Made by a program: the position numbers and the translations under genes. From positions 2,340,567 to 2,404,566 of the forward strand of contig SCFE01000001.1 of NCBI GenBank assembly GCA_004352715.1: a stretch of 64,000 bases of DNA, written 5' to 3'. How positions within the stretch are numbered: position 1 is the stretch's first letter; every line of letters begins with the position of its first letter. Under the pieces are notes generated by a model. That model was not told the origin of the DNA and searched no databases. It saw only the letters and a list, made by a program, of their open reading frames with translations. This document shows positions 58,490 through 64,000 of the stretch, piece by piece. Source of the stretch: Hofstenia miamia. Taxonomy: Eukaryota > Xenacoelomorpha > Acoela.

Positions 58490-60960
58490 GTAAACTTAAT
58501 TCACTATGTGTGGTAATGGATATTGTGAGACTGATGCAGCACAGATTCATAAAGGCCATAGAAGAGTTGGAATTTGGTTGGGCCTAAAGTTAAGTAGGGC
58601 GTGGGCCGGGTTTGTGCCTACTGTGTTAATTGGTATTTGAAATATAAAAAAAATCGCTTGAAAAATTTCAGTTTTGCAAATGACAAAAATGACCGAAAAC
58701 ATTATCTCTAAATTTAATGAGCCTTGCATTGTTTGCTGGTCCGAAATTTATAACATCTAAATTTTGTTTGGTGAAAACTCCCACTTAGTTTGTGTTGGTG
58801 TAAATTGATGTAAGTTGAAGGAAAATTTTAGTATTTGAATATAAAAGAACTGATCTGTTCTCTTAATGATAGAAAGGATGATTGCAGTTTTGACAACACA
58901 TTTAAAGATTCATAAACAATAAATATACAAACATATTATCAATATTTAATATCCTTAAATGGATATATTGCTTGGATATGCAGGAAAATATTATTTGGAT
59001 AAAAGAGTAGCAGAATATAAATATTTTGTTGTCGTTCCCTTTTCCTAAGTTTTGTTTACATGCAAACGACTAATTGTAATAATTGATTTCAGTCCAAATT
59101 GGTAGTTAAGTTTTGCCACGCCCAGCTAATAATAATAATATATCTGGACATTAAGCATATTGATAAATCGTTGTCAGTTTTGCCAACAATCGCCATTATC
59201 TCACTTAACATTACAATACTATCAATTGCAACGTTTTTACATCTTTTCCACAAAAGTCTAAGCAAAAGACTTAAATATAAGCAGTTTTATTTAAAAATCG
59301 AGGAGACACACCCAATTTACATTGTGCAATTTGATTTTTGAAATTGTTTATTTTGTGAGCTGAAAGCGTTTAAAAATTTCTAAGCAATTTAACGTTAATC
59401 TATTCAAAAATTTATAACAATTTAGAAAATTTGTGTCTTCATTGATAATATTTGTGAAAATGCACATTCAATACTATTTGGTAGCCAAACGCAGTCTTTT
59501 ACAAGAGTGGCTCGCATCTGCTCCAGGAAGGGTTGAACTCTGTAGACCCCATGCCTACTGCCCTGTATGATATACGTTTATTGTATTAAGGTTAAAAATG
59601 CAATTTGAATTTCAACAGAATTGAATTAGCATTGACGGACAAGCAGAATACAATTCACATATATATCAAGAAATTATGCAAATTGGGAAATCAAATTCAT
59701 AGTGTAGTGCTTATGGACCTCTATGAGGTAAGAGACACTATCAGTGGCGTAAAAGAATAATAATTTGGGCCGAATAATTGGTATTATGAAATAGGCCTAG
59801 CTGGGCTTGGGCCTAAGGTGTATTGGGCTGGGCCGGGCTTGGGCCTAAATAATTGACCCAGTTCCAACTCTGAGCTATTGAAAGGCTGATCAGTAATTTT
59901 TCGACTCACAACTCTTAGCACAACACAAGCAAAAAATCCAAACCACACCATAGGATTTAACCCCCCCCCTCCCCACAAATCTCCACAGCAAATCTTTTGA
60001 CAAAACTTTCAAATATATCAATACAAAGCATTTGTAGAAACTGAAGATATTTATATTTTAATATGCATTAACTTACACAAAACTACAATTCAATTTTAAA
60101 AATTACTATCCTGACCATAGTTATATTCAGTAACACTGTTTTTAGAAGTTTGTGATTTCAAATCATTAATGTGATAACAATTTAATTCCTTTAATCTTTT
60201 ACTGATTAACTTTAATACAGGGCTCTGCCCCTAAGTAAATAACAAGGGGCTCTAAATTTGTATTTTTTTGCCGCAATCCACCTCAATTAATGAATCATAT
60301 ATCGAATTACTATAGAACTGGTTATCTGCTAATGATCATTTAAAGATAAGTCTATCTAATGGCTTCACTCTTGTAACTACAAGGAACGACTAGGATCTTG
60401 GAATCTATATTAATACTAACTTAAAATGAACCTATCATTTTCACAAAAAATCTTATCAGCTAACTACGTATTTCATATCAAGAAAGTATTTACAAATATT
60501 CTTAGCCCTCTTGTGGCCAGTGCACAATACGTTGAAAATAACGTAACCTCTAAAGTGAAAATTGAGAATGCTAATAATGCGATTGTATACATTCTAATAT
60601 AGTTATTTACTAAAATTAAAGGAAATGAAAAAGTGTAATGCTTAACTATTCCTGAAATTTTGAATCCATAAACAGTTAGTCGAAATTTTATTGACCCAAT
60701 TACAAATTTTTCGAATTCTCCTTTTATACACTTGCTTGCTGCTCTAATCTAAATTCAATAAATAGAATAACTTTAGGAATATTAAAAATGTAATGGAAAA
60801 TATATGTGCATATTTTACTAAGAGCAATTTTAAGATGGTTATATTCCTTTTAAGCATTATTTTAATTTTAAGCTATATATATTTTTAAAACGTTTACGAC
60901 CTCATCTACTGCATGACCCTATTCACTTTTCCAAAATTGGTTATTAAAAAATTTGCTGAT
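58490..60960. other. No supported gene; GGGCCTAA-rich patches
   Basis: GC-richer patches with TTGGGCCTAA and GGGCTGGGCCGGGC words occur near 58575-58615 and 59775-59865. A C8 run lies near 59961. The minus frame at 59784-59978 is a product of these patches. The rest is AT-rich background. Confidence 0.45.
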
Positions 60961-60969
60961 CAAATTGAA

Positions 60970-61112
60970 AATATATATATATNNNNNNNNNNNNNNNNNN
61001 NNNNNNNNNNNNNNNNNNNNNNNNNNNNNNNNNNNNNNNNNNNNNNNNNNNNNNNNNNNNNNNNNNNNNNNNNNNNNNNNNNNNNNNNNNNNNNNNNNNN
61101 NNNNNNNNNNNN

Positions 61113-61143
<31 letters not shown>
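60970..61143. repeat. (TA)n microsatellite enclosing a 130-N gap
   Basis: TA repeats flank the N block (60983-61112) on both sides. The gap most likely hides more TA repeat. The frames across it are artefacts. Confidence 0.85.
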
Positions 61144-61145
<2 letters not shown>

Positions 61146-62429
61146 TATATCTCTATGTTTCTGAATCCGTATTATATAAAGGCAAAGATGTAAGCCGAAA
61201 GCTTTCTTAGCTCATTGGAATTGTGTGACTCAGATTGAATAAGTCAAACTGCTAGCTATCATTTTTGGTAAGGCCGAGCCCACACAATAAAATGTGATTA
61301 AGCACAATCTATTAGGAAAACTACTTTGAATGAAATATAAATTGAACCTTTGGAAAAGTTGACCCGGCACCCTGATAACTCTTCGTCTGAACACATGACA
61401 GCTACAATAAAAAATGAATAGAACATAATATGGTTACGATTTAGTAATTCTTCGACGCATTTTGGGGTATTTGCTACAACAGTCATTCTGAAACGCGTTC
61501 GCCCCATTTTACATATTGACATCAATGTTCTATATGTAATTGAAATTGATTAGCATCAAACAAATTTATTGAAAATAAAGGTTATGAGTACCATTTTTAG
61601 GCTAGACGAAGTTTGGGGTAATTTCATACCCCAGTTATTTTTACACAATAGAACAATGCTTTATCGCATATACGATTACACACTAATAATATAAATAACT
61701 ATTGTAAAATGTTCAATGGTAGAGAATGGATTATATATTAAAACCTGAACAAGGAGTAGTAACAGTAGTTGAAATAAATTACCTAACCTATTGAAAAATA
61801 TGTAGATTTTGTGAATACGAATTATTTATGATATTCGAAGGACATGTGGTTCATATTTGAGGTTAAAGAACTTCACTCCGAGAAGTGCTTACGTAATGTC
61901 GCTTCAACCTTCAAATCATTTAAAACAGTCTACACTGTGCTCTTAGGCTATTCTAGCATATTGTATTTTAAATCTTCATGTTCAAAATTCAAAGGCACTA
62001 GCATAATCTTTAACACTTCAAAATATGCGGAAGGATTCTAGCTTTAATATTTTCACTATATGCTTTTAATAATGGCATTTATTTTGAATTAATCAACATC
62101 AATTTTAAAAACTTAGTCACAAATTTGGGTTTTCAAAAGCTAGGATAAAATGCTTTGCGAAAATAAATTAAAAACACATAGATAGAGAATCAAAAAAGCT
62201 TTAAAATTGTAGGAATTATAGGACATTTGAATTTTACTTCTTTGTTTCAAAAAAAATTTCTGTCAACTCAAATTAATGTTTTTAAAAAGCAACATTATTA
62301 TTCTTTGGGAAAAAATTGGAAACACATAGAGAAATTTTAACAACAGGATCAAATATGACTTTTTGAATTGTGCCTTTCTAACTGTATAAATAAGAAATTT
62401 GTTGCTTTTACCATTAGAAAATTGATATG
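61144..62429. other. No supported gene
   Basis: A minus-strand 75-codon frame (61298-61525) includes MTVVANTPKCVEELLN and MCSDEELSGCRVNFSK with a possible acceptor (TTATTGTAG) between them. It is too short to assign. The rest is AT-rich. Confidence 0.3.
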
Positions 62430-62830
62430 GCATACACAAGCACTAAAGCTAGAACGAATTCAGAAACGAGTATTTTGAATAAATTTCCAATATAAATTAT
62501 GAAGAGGCATGTCAGGTACTTTGCAGTGATAATCTAGAACACCACCGTTACAATATACGCAATAATCTTTGGCAACAAATGCAAAACAGCAATCATACAC
62601 TGCACTACTATTAATAAATACGAGTCAACTAAAATATATGTTGCGTTCCTTCGAGAAATAACATCTGCATGGAATACTATGTGAGACTAAACAATTCTTT
62701 CATTTTTCCCGAGTTAGCAAAGGATTTTCCATTTCAATACCAAGCCTAAACATGCCAATATTCAAACTTCATTGCCTGCTATATGATTATTATTTTTCAA
62801 TTGTTTGAATGTCACTTTGACCACTGTGGT
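62430..62830 (+). pseudogene. LINE C-terminal remnant
   Basis: Across frames the plus strand reads IWHTQALKLERIQKRVF, then SDNLEHHRYNIRNNLWQQMQ, INTSQLKYMLRSFEK and PSLNMPIFKLHCLLYDYY. This is the order of blocks at the end of CR1/Jockey-type polymerases (LERIQKR ... RR-x-L ... RN-x-F-x-P). Every block is in a different frame or separated by stops. No catalytic domain remains. Confidence 0.6.
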
Positions 62831-63497
62831 TATAGGCAGTGCCATATTAGCACATGAGTCAATTATTCCATGGCCCAGAGCCCCGCGTTTCAGAGAGCCA
62901 CACACGTAAATGGCAAATTGGCTTACAAACAATTTTTGCAGCTGTTAAAAAAAAAATATATATATATATAGCAATTTTATATTAAATTCAGCACTAAAAT
63001 TGTTTATTGAGAATTATTTGTAACATTATTTTAAGTTTTCATTAGCAAAAACTTTCAAGTGTAAAATTCATTTAAATTAACAACATATATGAATGCTAAA
63101 ACATAGGACTTGGATTTTCCTAAATGAAGTGTTAACCAAAGCAAAATTTCATATATTGAACGTTGGGCATAATTTGAACAATTTTTAGAAGATCATTTAT
63201 CGTATGTGGAAAATATTGTAAAGGCAAGATAAATTTCATTGTGATAAACAAAACTTTATTTAAAATCAATGCCTAACCAGTAAAATTTTTTTTTGAAATT
63301 CATTTAAATATTTGGTTGTGATAGAACAAAATTTAATGCTAGAATCTTTAACTTCCGTTTTCCATACATTCTTTCAATTCAGTGAGTTTAATTTGTGTAG
63401 ATGCTGCTTCGTTTTTTTTCCATAGAAATGAAATGAAATGAAATATCTATATTTAGAGTTGCTTTTTGTAATATAAAATACTGTTTACAACAGTTGT
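62831..63497. other. Spacer, no gene seen
   Basis: AT-rich with a TA run near 62957-62970. Confidence 0.35.
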
Positions 63498-63800
63498 AAG
63501 TGAATTTTATTTCGATTGTCTATTTTTGTGGATTCCACAAAATGCTGAAATTTGCTGTTTCATTTGTAAAATATTTTTGTGGATTCCACAAAACTTCGGA
63601 AGAGAATTTTATTTCGATTGTCTATTTTTGTGGATTCCACAAAACTTCGGAAGTGAATTTTATTTCGATTGTCTATTTTTGTGGATTCCACAAAATGCTG
63701 AAATTTGCTGTTTCACTTGTAAAATATTTTTGTGGATTCCACAAAACTTTAGAAGAGAATTGTTTAACTTGTTAATTATTTTTGTGGATTCCACAAAATA
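63498..63800. repeat. 51-bp array of six 19-bp palindromes with 32-33-bp spacers
   Basis: TTTTGTGGATTCCACAAAA (8-bp arms, 3-bp centre) occurs unchanged at 63524, 63575, 63626, 63677, 63728 and 63780 (19 bp each), so the period is 51 with one step of 52. The spacers are of three kinds: A (TGCTGAAATTTGCTG...) twice, B (CTTCGGAAG-GAATTTTATT...) twice plus a partial copy before the first palindrome, and a divergent C. The order is B-A-B-B-A-C. Since 51 is divisible by three, two frames stay open with 17-residue repeats (YFCGFHKTSEENFISIV; FLWIPQNFG). A coding role is possible but unsupported; the invariant palindromes argue for a DNA- or RNA-level feature or a young minisatellite. Confidence 0.85.
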
Positions 63801-64000
63801 TTTGAAATTTTATGAAACTACAATATTAATAATAAAAATGGAAAATGTGATTTATTCCATTTTTATGTGACTCTATGTTAACTCTAAATAGCGTCAAACA
63901 ATTGAAATAAAGGAACAAATACATACAAAAAAACACATTCAAAAATAATATTTACAAAAATTATTACAATTACTAGCTTGGGCTATTGCGAATTTAGGTT
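63801..64000. other. AT-rich window end
   Basis: No feature seen. Confidence 0.3.

Noticed and set aside
59500-59580. Possible tRNA-like B-box (GGTTGAACTC)
   Set aside because: No matching A-box or cloverleaf arms around it; no tRNA can be folded.
59742-59755. hAT end motif CAGTGGCGT (also at 17.26 kb and, reversed, at 0.72 kb)
   Set aside because: No partner terminus or 8-bp duplication could be found, so no element is called.
59784-59978. 64-codon minus-strand frame with Pro/Gly-rich composition
   Set aside because: Created by C runs and GGGCC-type low-complexity words; no domain pattern.
63498-63800. CRISPR array
   Set aside because: Palindromes and spacing mimic one, but spacers recur (A twice, B twice), no cas gene is near, and the surroundings are animal nuclear DNA. 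Reported as a palindromic minisatellite.

Overview
The window looks like nuclear DNA of an animal (metazoan), probably an invertebrate; I cannot name the lineage. It is strongly AT-rich and gene-poor, and open frames rarely exceed 100 codons. Coding pieces end at GT/AG splice signals. The recognisable domains are animal ones: a guanylate-binding-protein/atlastin GTPase, thrombospondin type-1 (TSP1) repeats and a PAN/apple domain. The mobile DNA is a typical animal mix of CR1/Jockey-like LINEs, a Ty3/gypsy element, piggyBac, mariner and several hAT elements. I see no bacterial operon, ribosome-binding site, CRISPR-Cas locus, tRNA or rRNA.

Layout. 0-9 kb: a TSP1-like exon (3300-3573, -), a piggyBac remnant (about 4890-5215, -) and a GBP/atlastin-like GTPase with three frame breaks (7832-8798, -). 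9-13.6 kb: a hAT-type non-autonomous element split by a stray assembly fragment, displaced duplicates, then a PAN-domain exon (13374-13582, -). 14-19 kb: two decayed LINE copies (-) around a broken coiled-coil coding region (16585-17079, +). 19.4-23.1 kb: an 84-bp satellite arranged as dimers, with a 1000-N gap, then a Cys-rich terminal-exon candidate. 23.9-24.5 kb: a second copy of the hAT-type element with a perfect 8-bp target duplication. 26-31 kb: an old dispersed duplication, a possible GPCR fragment and a small hAT MITE. 31.6-35.8 kb: mariner and gypsy remnants and a broken 'DVSDEHGE' domain that the assembly duplicates. 36.9-37.7 kb: a complete hAT with matching target duplications. 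38.4-40.6 kb and 44-47.3 kb: CR1-like LINEs disturbed by assembly joins. 46.5-58.5 kb: three more TSP1-type exons (-) in duplicated surroundings. 62.4-62.8 kb: another LINE tail. 63.5-63.8 kb: a regular 51-bp array of six 19-bp palindromes.

How the parts relate. The TSP1 exons at 3.3, 46.6, 50.3 and 58.2 kb are on one strand. Two are close paralogues with identical splice-site placement, which suggests a duplicated secreted or extracellular gene family spread through the window with large introns. The PAN exon may belong to a similar extracellular protein. The GTPase is a separate locus. The rest is mostly transposon debris. Isolated single N bases mark contig joins, most of them next to near-exact direct duplications. 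These joins create false tandem copies and false interruptions, so copy number near them should not be taken at face value.
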